Assembly: GCA_029204225.1 (NCBI GenBank)
Contig: CM055095.1
Location: 33,295,732-33,359,731, forward strand
DNA: 64,000 bases
Reading direction: 5' to 3'
Source of the DNA: Diphasiastrum complanatum
Taxonomy: Eukaryota; Streptophyta; Lycopodiopsida; Lycopodiales; Lycopodiaceae
The notes beneath the pieces were generated by a model. That model worked only from the letters and a program-made list of their open reading frames with translations. It did not search any database and had not been told where the DNA came from. The first letter of the stretch is position 1. Each line of letters opens with the position of its first letter. Of the stretch, positions 38,173 through 50,376 are shown piece after piece. A program made the translations under genes and the position numbers.

Positions 38173-38828
38173 ATGGCTTCCTTAGGTTCTTATTTGTTGG
38201 AGCATGGTGAGAGATTGAACACCTCCAATTATGCCATTTGGAAGGTGAGGATGGATTCCATTTTGGTGCTCCAAGATGTGATGGAGATTGGCTAGGACTT
38301 GAGGAGGAGCCTCAAGTGCTCCAATAGGTCCAAAAGTACAAAAAGAGGGCTAGGATGGCCCTACATATCATAAAGATGAATGTTTCCAATGAAGTGTTGA
38401 GGGAGATTGACTCGTGTGCCTCATCCAAGGAGGCCTGAGACACATTGCAATCCATCTATGAGACAAGGAACACATCAAGATTGCTCACACCAAGGAATCA
38501 AATTTTTCAAAGCTTCCAAAGGAGTAATGAGAGTGCCTCAAATTATGCTTTGAGAGTAAAAGACCTTCATAGAGAGCTTTCTTGCATAGGAGACCACCTC
38601 AATCCAAGAAAGCTAGTGCAAGTGATCCTGAATGGGTTGAAGGAAGAATTTGACAACTTTATCCAATCTTATGCAATCAAGGAGGAGCTTCCAAGCTTGG
38701 AGGCACTACAAAGAGTTCTCATTTCCGAGGAGTGTAGGCAAGAGAACAAGCTATTAAGGATCAATCAACTTTCCTTGAAGGATGACGGACTGGTGAAAGC
38801 ATACTTCACAAAGGACATTTCAAGATAG
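38173..38828 (+). pseudogene. Element D gag, frameshifted and truncated
   Basis: Starts with ATG at 38173 (MASLGSYLLEHGERLNTSNY). A small deletion near 38288 shifts the frame and creates a stop. The correct frame resumes later and is open over 38445-38828 (ASNYALRVKDLHRELSCIGD, ELPSLEALQRVLISEE). It stops at SRQ/TKDISR without reaching a zinc knuckle; protease and integrase are absent before element B. Confidence 0.85.
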
Positions 38829-38972
38829 ACAAGTCAAAGGAGGAGCGTGATGAGAATTCATCACAAACATCAACAAGTTGCAACACATTGTTCTAGAGGT
38901 TGCCCATCCTCAATCATGGTGGAAAATGGTTACTAGGGTGATCAGTCCCTTGGCCTTGTCCCAATCTTTATA

Positions 38973-39116
38973 GACTCCTCTGAGCCTTCATCATGGACTT
39001 AAAAATAAGCCTTCTTTCTAGACTCCTCTGAGCCTTTATTATAGACTTAGAAATAAGCCTTCCTTATAGACTCCTCTTAGCCATTAATTTAGACTTAGAA
39101 ATAAGCCTTCTTTGTT
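38973..39116. repeat. Three tandem 48-bp copies
   Basis: Units starting GACTCCTCTGAGCC at 38973, 39021 and 39069, each ending in AATAAGCCTTC plus a few bases, with several substitutions. Confidence 0.9.
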
Positions 39117-39150
39117 AACAGTCTTAAGCTTAGAGAGCTTATTGTTCCGA

Positions 39151-39290
39151 TTCTTGTCCTTCAGGCACTTTCATGAGTACTTGCACATACCTTCAAAAAA
39201 AGGTCAGTTCTTAAGTCCCGAAGGCTTCTTATTCTTATTCTTGTTCTTCAGACACTTTCATGAGTACTTGCACATACCTTCAAAGAAAGT
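39151..39290. repeat. Two direct copies, 87-bp period
   Basis: About 52 bp (TTCTTGTCCTTCAGGCACTT onward, through GAGTACTTGCACATACCTTC) at 39151 recurs at 39238 with a few changes. Confidence 0.88.
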
Positions 39291-39565
39291 TCTGTATTCA
39301 TACCATCAGACATGGCTCATAGAAGCTTCTTAGTTCTACAAGTAATAATACCTACCACACAAATCATTGAAACAATAAGTTCATACAATATCCAAATAGA
39401 ATAATGGTCATTGGTAGTTTCATGTCATCAAAGTCTTTGTGAAGATGGAAGATGGGAAAGTCTTTATTTCTTTGGGGCTTTTTGCCTCTACAAATTACAA
39501 ATGGTGATGTGGTAGCAAGAGGAACTAGATGTGAGAATCTTTTCAAGTTGGAATCTAATCTTTGT

Positions 39566-40389
39566 TGTGAGAAATTGGCAAAAATCTAGCTTGGTATTTT
39601 TTATGATAGAAGTTTGTAAGTGAATCTCACATGTGTGGAGGATGTTCCCACGTGTGGAGAATTGTAAAGTAAATCAGAAATGTTTGATATAGGAGTCTCA
39701 TAGAATTTCATAGTCAAGCATTTAGGTGTAGGATGTTGATAGGGTCGAATTTGGCATAAATGGCAAATTATCCATTTCTACTTGTAATGCCACTATTGAG
39801 CCAAAATAGAGTAGGAGGCCAAACACATGCCAATTAGAGTGTAGACAAGTGTAATGCTTTTGTTTGATGAAGTTTAAGAGGTCCAATAGGATTTAGAGGT
39901 GGAACCATGAGTGGTCCAATAGAATTTGAGGTTTGCTTGAAAATGGTCCAATAGAATCTAGAAGTCAATGGATCAATGGTCCAATAGGATTAAGAGGTGG
40001 AAAAGGTGTGGTCCAATCATAGTTAAGCGTAGTGGTAGCTCGTGGATCTACTAGTATCATGGTACTTTTCATTTGGATCTAATTGATTTTGAGATTGAGT
40101 GGATTTTGAGTGTAAGTGATTTTCTAGTTTTCTCTCTCTTCCCGAGAGCTCATGATGATTTTCTCTCTCTACCCAAGGAGAGCAGCTTGTTTTTACTTAG
40201 AATAATTTTTTTGTGCTTCCCACACGTGTGAGTGAGAGTTGGAAGTGATTGAATGCATGTAGTAGTGTGTTTTTGCCATAGAATCAAAGATAGATCTTGA
40301 ATCTCGATCAAGTCTTGATCTTGGTGCATCTACACACCTTAGGAGATCACAAGTACTGTTGTGGATAGTCCACACGTGTGAAATCAACA
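39566..40389 (+). repeat. Element B 5' LTR
   Basis: TGTGAGAAATTGGC at 39566 to AAATCAACA at 40389. It holds CCCACGTGTGG near 39649, CACACGTGTGAG near 40222 and CCACACGTGTG near 40371, and TCTCTCT(C/A)CCCGAG-type boxes near 40130 and 40162. Confidence 0.9.
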
Positions 40390-40402
40390 TGGTATTAGAG
40401 CC
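40390..40402 (+). other. Element B primer-binding site
   Basis: TGGTATTAGAGCC directly after the LTR; one change from canonical. Confidence 0.9.
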
Positions 40403-41133
40403 TACCTAAGGTTACCATGCATTTTGATCCATTTGAGTGAAAACTATTCATCAATCTTGAGCTAGAAATTGTCAAGATCCATTTTCCTAGCTATCTTGTC
40501 CAATTTTGGATCAAAAGAGATCAATAGGGCATTGATTGTGTCTAAGGAATCAGGTGCTCAAACACGTGTGAGGAACATCCAATTTTAGTTTGGGAGTTCT
40601 CTTTCATGTTTGATCCAAAAATCTTGCTTGATAACTTGTTTTGAAGCTCTTTTTGTCTGGTTTTTTATGCAATCAGTTTCATTCCATTTGGTTGAGCCAA
40701 TCAAAAGCTATAAGCTTTTTAAGAGGGTTAGGTAGGGAACCTAGACCTGGGTGGACACATTTGGTTTGGTCAAGAGATTGCTTGTTTGATCCAAAATCAC
40801 AGTTGAATGCTTACCAATCTCATCTATATGTGATCTATGCACTATTTTGAGATCTTAGCCATTTTGTTTCATGCAATATCATTGTATTTGAGTCAAATTT
40901 GATTTCTTAGTGTATTTCACACGTGCTAAGAGTGTTTGATCCTAACTTTGCCCATACTCCATCATTTGATGTGAAGTAGATCTAGTTTTGGAGAGATTGA
41001 GATAGCTAGTGAGAATCATCTCACAGTTTGTTGCAAGATCTTGCATAGGAGATGGTACCACACCATTATTGGATCCTATAGTGAGAGAGAAGCAACATTT
41101 TTTGTTCATCACTTTTATTTATCTCCACTTTAC
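40403..41133 (+). other. Element B leader
   Basis: Resembles the leader of A with roughly one change in twenty up to about 40975, then becomes almost identical. This marks the left limit of the homogenised core. Confidence 0.65.
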
Positions 41134-42015
41134 ATGACTTCAATGAGTTCATACTTGTTGCAACCAAGTGAGAGATTGTCTACTTCCAATTATTCAATAT
41201 GGAAGTTGAGGATGGAGTCCATCTTGATACTCCAAGATGTGATGGACATTGTACTTGGGATTGAGGAGGAGCCTCAAGTCCTTCAAGAAGTTCAAAAATA
41301 CAAGAAGAGAGCTAGGATGGCTCTCCACTACATTAAGATGAATGTCTCTAATGAGATATTGAGGGAGATTGGTGATTGTTCTACATCCAAGGAAGCTTGG
41401 GATTGTCTCAAGTCCATCTATGAGGCTAAGAACACCTGTAGGCTCCTCACTCTTAGAAATCAAATATTCCAAAGTAGTCAAAAGAGTGATGAGAATGCAT
41501 CTAATTATGTTTTGAGAGTCAAGGATATTCATAGGGAGCTTGCATGTATTGGTGACTCAATCAATCAAAGTGAGCTAGTCCAAGTCATTCTCAATGGCTT
41601 GAGAGATGAATATGACAACCTTATCCAATCCTATGCCTTTAAGGAGGAGCTGCCAAGTTTGGAGGCCCTTTAAAGTGTGCTTATTTCTGAAGAATCAAGA
41701 CAAGAGTACAAACTCTTGAGGATGGACAAGCTATCACTCAATCATGATGATGGCAAAGTTCTATTTGCCAAGCACAAAGAGAGGAGTAAGAAGCAACACC
41801 ATCACTTCTCTAATGACAAAGCTAAAGACCAAGATGGAGAGGAGGAGGAGAATACCTCTCATGCTTCTACTTCAAATCTCAAGAAGAAGAAGATCAAGTG
41901 CTTTTATTGTGGCAAGAAAGGCCATTATGCCACCAATTGCTTCAAGAAGAAGAATCAACTCAATCAAGCCAACATCGCCAATGAGAAAGAAGACTATATT
42001 GCAAGTGATGGATAA
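41134..42015 (+). pseudogene. Element B gag
   Basis: Same protein as gag of element A. The start is the Met at 41134 (MTSMSSYLLQPSERL). The CCHC zinc knuckle is intact near 41900-41940. In-frame stops at 41671-41673 and 42013-42015 match the two in A. Only a few residues differ (for example YAFKEEL here, YAIKEEL in A). Confidence 0.88.
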
Positions 42016-42699
42016 GGCTCTCTTATGGCATCAAGCTTCTCCTCTTCCACCTTCAACAAGGATGACTCATGGTATATTGATAGTGGAGCATCTTCACATA
42101 TGTGTGGCTCCAAGCACTTTTTTTCATATATTATGCCTTATGATGGAGTCAAGAAGACCATATACATTGCAAGTAAGCATGAGTGCAATATTGAAGGAGT
42201 AGGGATGATTTACTTGAAGCTTGCATCTTCCAAAGATCTCTTTCTCAACAATGTTCTTTTTGTCCCAAAGCGTACAAAGAACATCTTAAGTGTTGGCCAA
42301 CTTCTTGATAGTGGCTTTGATGTCAATTTCAATATTGAAAATTGTGTGATCAAGAAGGATGGTGAGATCCTTGCATATGGATCAAGATTTGAAGGCATCT
42401 ACAAACTGTATCCAAGTGAGAGTGCAAACTCTGTTGATGTTTCTTATATGTCCAATATTTCAAAGGAGGATGATCACACAAGATGCACATATCTTCTCTC
42501 TTCAAGTATTATGGTGTATGATTATTCCTTATTATTCAAAGCATATGTTGAGAAGCAATTCTCATTGAAGATCAAAGCTTTGAGGAGTACTGGAGCTCTT
42601 GAAGGAATAGCACCATATGAAGGTTTATTCAAGATGAAGCCTAAGGTTGATCACCTTAGTGAACTTGGTAGTGATTGCTTTGCACATATTCCCTTGTAA
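42016..42699 (+). pseudogene. Element B protease and shortened integrase
   Basis: WYIDSGASSHMC and the following SVGQLLDSGFDVNF identify the copia protease. The integrase catalytic core is deleted at the same place as in A, leaving KIKALRSTGALEG joined to the C-terminal part. It ends at a stop (42697-42699) shared with A. Confidence 0.85.
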
Positions 42700-43440
42700 A
42701 CAAGGAGGAAGGATGATCCAAGCTCATGGATCATGATTGGATACTCATCCATCAAGGAGGCCTTTAGTGTCTTTACACTCTCTATTTCAAAAGTGATTGT
42801 GAATAGAGACGTCATATTGCATTAAGATTCAATCTTGGAAGTGGCCGAGATCAAGGCTTCTCAAGAAGCATCACAAGTTATCTCTTTTGAAGGTATTCAA
42901 GTTATGATGGGGCCGAGGTGTGAGGAGGAGTCTCTTCTTCATATGATTTCAAGAAGATCTTCAAGATGCATGGCCGAGTCTTTATGGCTCACTTTACATG
43001 GCAAAGAGGGGCATCTTTCATGTTGTATCTACTACAACACATTCATATATGCTTCTCTTCCTTTGCTTGATATGTTATCTTGCTTCATTGAATTTTTTGG
43101 ATCTCAGAGTTCAAGAAAAGTTATACTAGTTTTGTATGATGCTTATGGTATGGACATGTTTCTTGTCATTATTGACTTAGATATGTTTCCAATACTTTTT
43201 GAAAGCAAGATATTGTATTATCAAAAGTATGCTCTTGGTTCTAGTAAGAACAAGATTGAGCTTGTTACTCACTTTTTTGAAAATCATGTTTTCACATGTT
43301 TTGAGGCAAATTGTAAACTCCTCTTGAGATTAAGTGTAGCATCCAAAGTGGACACTTACATCCTTGAGAGAGTAACCAGCCTAAAAAAGATCAAGATAGT
43401 ATTTGATATCAAGATTAGATCCATCATGGATATGGACTAG
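42700..43440 (+). pseudogene. Element B integrase tail plus unidentified ORF ('ORFX')
   Basis: Integrase-hinge sequence (IMIGYSSIKEAFSVF) is followed, after an in-frame stop near 42823, by a 201-residue open frame (42835-43440) whose protein is identical to the one in A. No RT, RNase H or other family motif was recognised. There are long hydrophobic stretches near YNTFIYASLPLLDML and VILVLYDAYGMDM. Function unknown. Confidence 0.6.
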
Positions 43441-43818
43441 TCAAGCTAGAAAGCATAATCTTGATGATCATCATTTTTTCACATCTTATGATCTTGATCT
43501 CCATGATCCTTATGAGGCTTGGAAGCCTCGGATTTCTCTATTTATGGTGGAGCCATCATGAAAGTGGAAATTTCAAAGCAAAGATCATCATCAAGCATGG
43601 AGGAAGCCCATGATCATAGTGGCATATTAGTGGAGCACTCTTCAAAGACATTGGCAAGAGATCTCTACCAAAGAGATCTTATCATGGATATGGTGAGGGT
43701 GCTGCTATGATGGATCCCTTGGCTGATCTTCACTTCTTATGCATACCAAAGGATCCACTCAAAAAATTTACAAACTTCTCAAGTGATCTAGTACCTTTCC
43801 AAGCTATTTTTTGAGGAG

Positions 43819-44624
43819 TGTGAGAAATTGGCAAAAATCTAGCTTGGTATTTTTTATGATAGAAGTTTGTAAGTGAATCTCACATGTGTGGAGAATTGTA
43901 AAGTAAATAAAAAATGTTTGATATAGGGGTCTTATAGAATCTCATAGTCAAGCATTTAGGTGTAGGATGTTGATAGGGTCAAATTTGGCATAGATGGCAA
44001 ATTATCCATTTCTAGTTGTAATGCCACTATTGAGCCAAAATAGAGTAGGAGGCCAAACTCGTACCAATTAGAGTGTAGACAAGTGTAATGCTTTTGTTTG
44101 ATGAAGCTTAAGAGGTCCAAGAGGATTTAGAGGTGGAACCATGAGTGGTCCAATAGAATTTGAGGTTTGCTTAAAAATGGTCCAATAGAATCTAGAGGTG
44201 AATAGATCAATGGTCCAATAGGATTAAGAGGTGGCAAAGGTGTGGTCCAATTATAGTTAAGCATAGTGGTAGCTTGTGGATCTACTAGTATCACGGTACT
44301 TCTCATTTGGATCTAATTGATTTTGAGATTGAGTGGATTTTGAGTGTAAGTGATTTTCTAGCTTTCTCTCTCTACCCGAGAGCTCATGATGATTTTCTCT
44401 CTCTACCCAAGGAGAGCAGCTTGTTTTTACTTAGATTAATTTTTGAATACTTCCCACACGTGTGAGTGAGATTTGGAAGTGATGGAATGCATGTAGTAGT
44501 GTGTTTTTGCCATAGAATCAAAGATAGATCTTGAATCTCAATCTAGTCTTGATCTTGGTGCATCTACACAACTTAGGAGATCACAAGTACATGTTGTGGA
44601 CAGTCCACACGTGTGAAATCAACA
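43819..44624 (+). repeat. Element B 3' LTR
   Basis: TGTGAGAAATTGGC at 43819 to AAATCAACA at 44624, preceded by the polypurine-like TTTTTTGAGGAG. Compared with the left LTR it lacks about 20 bp around the first CACGTG and has many single changes. Confidence 0.9.
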
Positions 44625-46486
44625 CTTGTGGAAGTGTGTTCAAGAGGAACTTGGATCATCTCAAGGAGGAGAAGGCAATTGGAGTATCTCAACCTATGTT
44701 CCATGATGGTAGGGCTCATGAAGATGGTGATTTGGTAACAACACATGGAGAGCTATTGCCAAGGTATTTTACTTCTCATCAATTTCCTTATCTTGTTCAT
44801 ATGGATGATCTTATTTCATTAAGTAGAAGCAAAGATGGTGTTTTTTCATGTGACTTCTTCAATTGGAGGTATCTCTCATCAATGGTGCTTGATAGGAAGA
44901 TCACAATACTTGATACTTTGGGGATATTTAGATCCATATGCTTTGTCAATATTTCTTTTTTTGAAAGGATTAAGGAGGATCTAATCTCAATCAATAGGAT
45001 GATGATAGAATTCTCAAATCTTCCAAAAATTCAAGTGCATGATGGAGATTTGCCAAGGCTTGAGGAGTCTTCTCAACACCCATTTCAAGGAGATCTTCAA
45101 GAGGCAAGGCCGAGTCTATGTGGCTCCCAATTCATGGCAAATAGGGGCATTTTTCAGGTGGTATCTGTGAAGGATTTCAGATCATTGATGATCCAATCCA
45201 TGTCCTTAATCTTTGGCTACAAAAGAAGAAAATCCTACCAATCTCACCATTGTAGAAAAATCATCATCTACACACAAAATGAGATGAAAACTCTAATAGA
45301 ACTTGAACAAACATGAATCAAATGATAATATACTATTGCTATCCATACAAAACCAGCAAGCTACTGTATTTCACACGTATGGATCCAAAAATAGCAAATA
45401 TAGACCATTCTACACATAGAATTGCATGCAAACACAAGTATAGTGCACCAATGAATAGTAGAACCCAAGAGAACCATATATAAGCATGAAATGAGATAGA
45501 GAAGAGAGAAGATGTGTCTCTCCATGAGTTTCCTCCTTTTATAGTAGGTCCAAAATCTATTTGGCCATTTGGTTTTCCCTCCAAAATGCTAACCCTACTA
45601 TTAATGGGTGTAGATTCAAAGTACCCAACATTTAAATTTGAATCTACTAAAACTCGCATTCTAAATTTTCCACACTTTCAAAAAGTATTTATTCAAATGA
45701 AATTTTGACTAATGAACTTTGAAAAGTGTAAAAACAAAGTTGGCCTCAATTTGCCAAATATGAAAATATAACAAATATGATCAAACTAGTTGAATCTTTC
45801 ACAATATCTAGTCCAACATATTCACTTTTTCTTCTCTTCCATTATTTGATGTACCATCTTGCTTTATTGAGATTTCTATATCTCAAAGTTCAAGAGAGGC
45901 AATGCTAGTCTTGTATGATGCCTCTTGTATGGACATATTGCATGTCTTCAATGGGTTAGATATGTTTCCAAATCATTTAGAAAGCAAGTGGTTGTGTCAT
46001 CAATTGTATGTTCTTGAATCTTGTAAGAGCAAGTATAACATAATCTCTCATAGTATGAAAAATCTCGTTTTTCATTATGTGACACAATTTGTCAATTCTC
46101 ATGAGCTTAAGTGAAGCATCCAAAAAGGACACTTACATCCTTGAGCAAGTATGTAGCCTCAATAAGATCAAGATAGTTGTTGATTTCAATATTAGATCTA
46201 TCATGAAAAAAGTTCATAGTATGTGGACTAGTCAAGCTAGTATGCAAAATCTTGGCAATCAACACTTTTGTCCATTTTGTGATCTTGATCTTCATGGTCA
46301 TCATGAGGCATGTAGGCCTTGGATTATGCTCATTCAAGGAGTTGGCAATTGTTTTCTACCAAAGAAATCCTATGATGGATTTGGTGAATTTGTTGCTATG
46401 AAGGACCCCTTGGCCGGTCTTCACATCGCATTTATACCAAAGGATCCACTCAACAAGTTTCACAAGCTTCCTATTTGATCTAGTAT
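44625..46486 (+). pseudogene. Element D 3' coding remains, ORFX-like, broken by an insertion
   Basis: An open frame to 45165 (LDHLKEEKAIGVSQP, LPRLEESSQHPFQGD) loosely parallels the hinge of A. After the inserted segment 45166-45803 the similarity to the A/B ORF resumes: SLPLFDVPSCFIEI, MLVLYDASCMDI, LDMFPNHLESK, KKDTYILEQVCSLNKIKIV. A frame change lies near 46090. This diverged third copy shows that the ORF is an old part of the family and not peculiar to A and B. Confidence 0.6.
45166..45803 (-). mobile_element. Solo-LTR-like insertion in element D
   Basis: 638 bp with near-perfect inverted ends (TGTGAAGGATT and AATCTTTCACA), flanked by GTATC (45161-45165) and ATATC (45804-45808), a 5-bp target duplication with one change. 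On the minus strand CTATAAAAGGAGGAAA near 45530-45545 looks like a core promoter. It separates two parts of the D ORF that are contiguous in A and B, which independently supports an insertion. Confidence 0.65.
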
Positions 46487-46510
46487 CTCATCAAGCTAGT
46501 TTTTGAGGAA

Positions 46511-47238
46511 TGTGAAAATTGGCAAAATCTAGCCTGAATATTTTACAAGTTCTTGTAAGTATGAAAATCTCACATGTGTGAAGCACATTTCCACGTGTGA
46601 AAAATAGTCATAATCGTTGAGTTTAGAGGCAAAATGGCCAAGTAACATGTAAAGTCATAATTAGGCCAAAATTAGGATTTGATGTGGCTAGGCTTATTAC
46701 ATTTGTCACAATGAGGTTGGATGTGTGACACTTCCCTATGTGTTAGCATGAGAGCTAGTAACCAATCAAAGCTAAAAGTCCACCAAATTGGTTCAATGAA
46801 ATTTGAGGGCCCGTAAGTCACTCAACCAATCATATTCAGAGGAGGAAAGAAGGGGTTCAATCATGTTCCATCCCCTTCACATTAGATTACTACTTATATG
46901 TGTCTTAGATTCATTCTATGTGAGTTTTTGGAGTTAATGAGAGTTTCAGCATTTTGAGCTATTTTGGCTTTCTCTCTCTACTCGAGTATTTGATTTTGGG
47001 TCCTCTCTCTACTCGAGAGCAAAGCTTTTTCACACTTAGTTTTTTCATCTACAAGTCTCCACACGTGTGAATGTACTTTTATGGTTGATATATGCATGTT
47101 TCATTGTGCTCTTGCCTTAGATTTGTGAGATAAATCTTGGATTTCAATCTGTATATACGCTTGACCTTTGTGCAATCATCAAGTCTTAGGAGATCATAAT
47201 CACACTTTTGGGCACTCCCACATGTGTGAAATTCAACA
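46511..47238 (+). repeat. Element D 3' LTR
   Basis: TGTGAAAATTGGC at 46511 to AATTCAACA at 47238, preceded by GTTTTTGAGGAA. It has the two TCTCTCTCTACTCGAG boxes near 46975 and 47008. It differs from the left LTR by many substitutions and indels, so D is old. Confidence 0.85.
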
Positions 47239-49661
47239 ATTTGTTCCTTCTATATCAATTGTTACTAAAGATTCAAATTGACATATATAGCTATCAATAT
47301 TGTTTGAAATTACTCCTCTAAAATGATCTTTCTTGTTTTTTGTTCTAATTTTGACTAACAAATCTCATTTCCATAGAAGTTGCCAATGATTCAATATCTT
47401 CACAAAAAATTGGTTCTCTCCTCGAGAATGTTATTTCTAAAATCTTGAAATCTTAGTAATGATAGAATATAATTCAAAATTTGTATCATTCTTGATTAAT
47501 GCAAGAAGCGGTGGAATGATAGATGAGAATACTTCAAGGAAGTCATGATAATAACTTGCAGTCCCCACAAAACTTTTGAGTTTGTAAGACCTTCATGATT
47601 TATACTATGAAATTACAACCAAAAAATATATATATTATTTAAAGTAGGTACACAAAATTTATCCAAGAAATATCACATTCAAAGAAAAAATAGAAATCCT
47701 TAACAAATGGTTGAGATAAATAATGAAACCCACAAGTAACCCATTCATCAATAAATATGTACTTTCACTTGTCCAACATCTCATCAACTCTACACCTAGC
47801 ACATATACTAGTTATGTCTATACACTTACCTATCATCACATGTATCCTCACATTTATCGCTTATCAACCCACGCAACTATAGATACTAGAAAACTCTAGC
47901 CTCCATAGCCACTCAAATATCCAACCCACCCAAAAGTTTTCAATGATATGTTTCTTCCTTGTAATTCATGATTATTTAATGACAAATCCTCATTATGAAA
48001 TAAGATGATTAAATTCATTGCTTCATTCATTCTTTTTATGTGTCCTTATGCCTAGTTGAGTGCATACATATATTTTATTATTTGAGGACATTACATAGAT
48101 GTTGAAATTTTCTTCTTCAAACAAGAACCAAAATATAGGCAATCAAGACCATCTCAAGAGATCGTATCCAACTTCGATCATTTGAAAGTTTCTTTATTTG
48201 TAATTTTTTAGAAGACTCTATTTGTCATGTGCAAAGCACTTTCCTCAATAAAGATTGCTAATCATAAATTAACACAAGATTAGATGGTAGGTATATTAGT
48301 ATGGGACTACGAATGTGCACATAATTTTAATTATACATATAAGATGATATTTATAGCACATTTCTTATGAGACACTAATATTAATCATATAGTTAGTTAA
48401 TAACTATCCTTTAAAATCGCATACAAAATGGAATACATATGAATTGGACATCATGCACGCACAAAGAAATGTTCTAGTTATAGAAAATATAAATTGTTGA
48501 CTTTCAATTGGTTTGATATTTCAAAGTGCTAGAAGAAATTATGGCTTCACATTAAGTCACATACGATTCATACTTTAGGACAGTAGAAATCATAAGGTTT
48601 ACAAGATTTTTGGAATGAAAAATACATTTGAGCATGTTGAATATAGATGGTATCAATGAAAGATTGATCATATACAAAGCAACACTTAATGAGCCAAATT
48701 AGAGTGTTTAATGGTAGTCATAGACTTTTGGTGGCTTAAAATTTTCATAATAATCTAAATAAAAACATGTGTCACACATGAGTGTTGAATAAGAGGCACC
48801 CATGTTGCTCATAAAATATCAATTTAATAATACTTATGCTCATTAAAAGTATTTAAACTAATTGGAGGGTGGTTGAACATTAACTAACCAAGTTATTGGT
48901 GTTTACTTAGGTATATAAGAAAACATTTGATTGCTTGGAAAAACATATCTACACGTGTGTTATCACTTCCCATTTAACATTGAATATGCACCCTTGGTAT
49001 ATGGGCTTTCAAGTATGTTTCAAACAAGTGGTCATTTTCTAGCCAAGGCCATGCCGACAACAAGCATAACCATAATACAATTGATAAATTAAATGTTAAG
49101 AAAATTTTGAAATAACACTTCTTTGGTTAATCATTTTGAAAATGCTTGTTGTGTTACAACAAAAAATTCTTGTTGTTCTAGTTTTCATGTGTGAGCTCAA
49201 ATATAGAGCGCAAGAGCATCTTGATTGATTTTTCAAGCTAGAATTTCTGTAGCTAGATTCTTTGTATCCCAAGGTGCTCTATTGCTCTATTATCCAATTA
49301 TAGAATTATGAGATTCTAGCAAATATGTTTAGTAAATGTGCACTATAGTCAATGTTCCTTTATTATAGAAACAATATATAATATGGTATAAGTTTTTGCA
49401 TTTAAGTACAAAATTAGGACATTAGCATGATGAATAAATGAGTAGCATGAAGAATAATGCATGCCATGGACCTAGCAGATTTCATTTAATCTACTTAGCC
49501 TTAGGAAGTAGCCTAGAGATTCATTCACTACAGTCATAGCATGTTATTTAGATTATAATAAATAGGGATTTGTTAACCTAATTAGACTATATTAATTAGA
49601 TGGTCAAGTAGAGGTTGCATCATAGTGGGCTTATCCTTATGGTATATTTAGCCCTAATCAA
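47239..49661. other. No recognisable gene
   Basis: About 2.4 kb of AT-rich sequence between elements D and E with no open frame above 60 codons and no repeat ends that I could identify. Confidence 0.5.
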
Positions 49662-50363
49662 TGTGAAGGATTGCCAAAAATTGGCAAATCTAGCTTGATC
49701 AAAAACCATGTAGAACTTTGTAAATATTGTGTATAATTGGGTTCCACCCATGGAAGGCCAAGATGCCACATGGCAACCCACTCCTAATGTAGGTTAGTTC
49801 AAGTCAAGAGAGTTGGTCATGTCTATGTGGTGGTCATCCCTAATTTATAGGACCTACACCTAAGTTTAAGGTGAAAATTTGACCAACTAGCTACCTACCA
49901 AGCATAACTCTAGGATCTAGGCTAGGGTTTCATTTTAGGTCAAGAAGAGTGAGTTAAATTCCTTATTACATGCTAAAAAATCCACCTAACTTCAAGAAGG
50001 AAGTCGAATTTGCTATGTGTTCCAAGCTCCCATAGAGAGAAAATAGAAAAATTTTAGAGCTCATTGGCAATCTCAAGCTAGTTCACTATGTACATTGAGT
50101 TTTTGTGATCCAAATGAAACCAAATCAATTTCTACTTGTTTCTTAGGTTGAAGACCGTACTACTGCCTGTAGGATACATGTGTGGGCTCGGATTTCAATG
50201 TTTATCAATGCTTTTGATTGTTAATGCTTGTTGTTTGTCAAATTGCCAATCTAGATCAACTTTTTTGTGTCTAGTTTTTTGATAGATTGTTAAGCAAGCA
50301 TCCAATCACTCTTGTGGATCTTTTGTAGATCCATTTATGGTCCTAAAGTACAATACTTTCACA
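49662..50363 (+). repeat. Element E 5' LTR
   Basis: TGTGAAGGATTGCC at 49662 to ACTTTCACA at 50363. The left end is inverted at the right end (TGTGAA / TTTCACA). Confidence 0.92.
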
Positions 50364-50376
50364 TGGTATCAGAGCC
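50364..50376 (+). other. Element E primer-binding site
   Basis: TGGTATCAGAGCC, the canonical initiator Met tRNA complement, directly after the LTR. Confidence 0.95.

Larger units (their letters stand above)
38829..39565 (+). other. Element D internal non-coding segment with tandem repeats
   Basis: No pol coding here. It contains three 48-bp tandem copies and two copies of an 87-bp-period repeat, listed separately, then ends at the insertion point of element B. Confidence 0.6.
39566..44624 (+). mobile_element. Copia element B, non-autonomous, nested in D
   Basis: LTRs 39566-40389 and 43819-44624 enclose a plus-strand gag, protease, integrase remnant and unidentified 3' ORF. The coding core (about 40980-43550) is almost identical to element A, stops included, while the LTRs differ from those of A by roughly a tenth. 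The two B LTRs also differ clearly from each other, including a 20-bp deletion in the right one. Flanks TTTGT and CTTGT suggest a 5-bp target duplication with one change. Confidence 0.88.

Noticed and set aside
38973-39290. CRISPR-like array
   Set aside because: Direct tandem copies without unique spacers, inside a plant retrotransposon.
40255-40275. GTAGTAGTG word considered as the missing inverted CACTA end
   Set aside because: It is a normal part of the element B LTR, present also in A, C and the right LTR of B.
45339-45659. 106-residue minus-strand open frame
   Set aside because: Lies wholly inside the solo-LTR-like insertion, downstream of its TATA box; no similarity to a protein was seen.
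48000-49600. Possible host gene between elements D and E
   Set aside because: Stops occur in all frames every few dozen codons and no exon-like motif was found.
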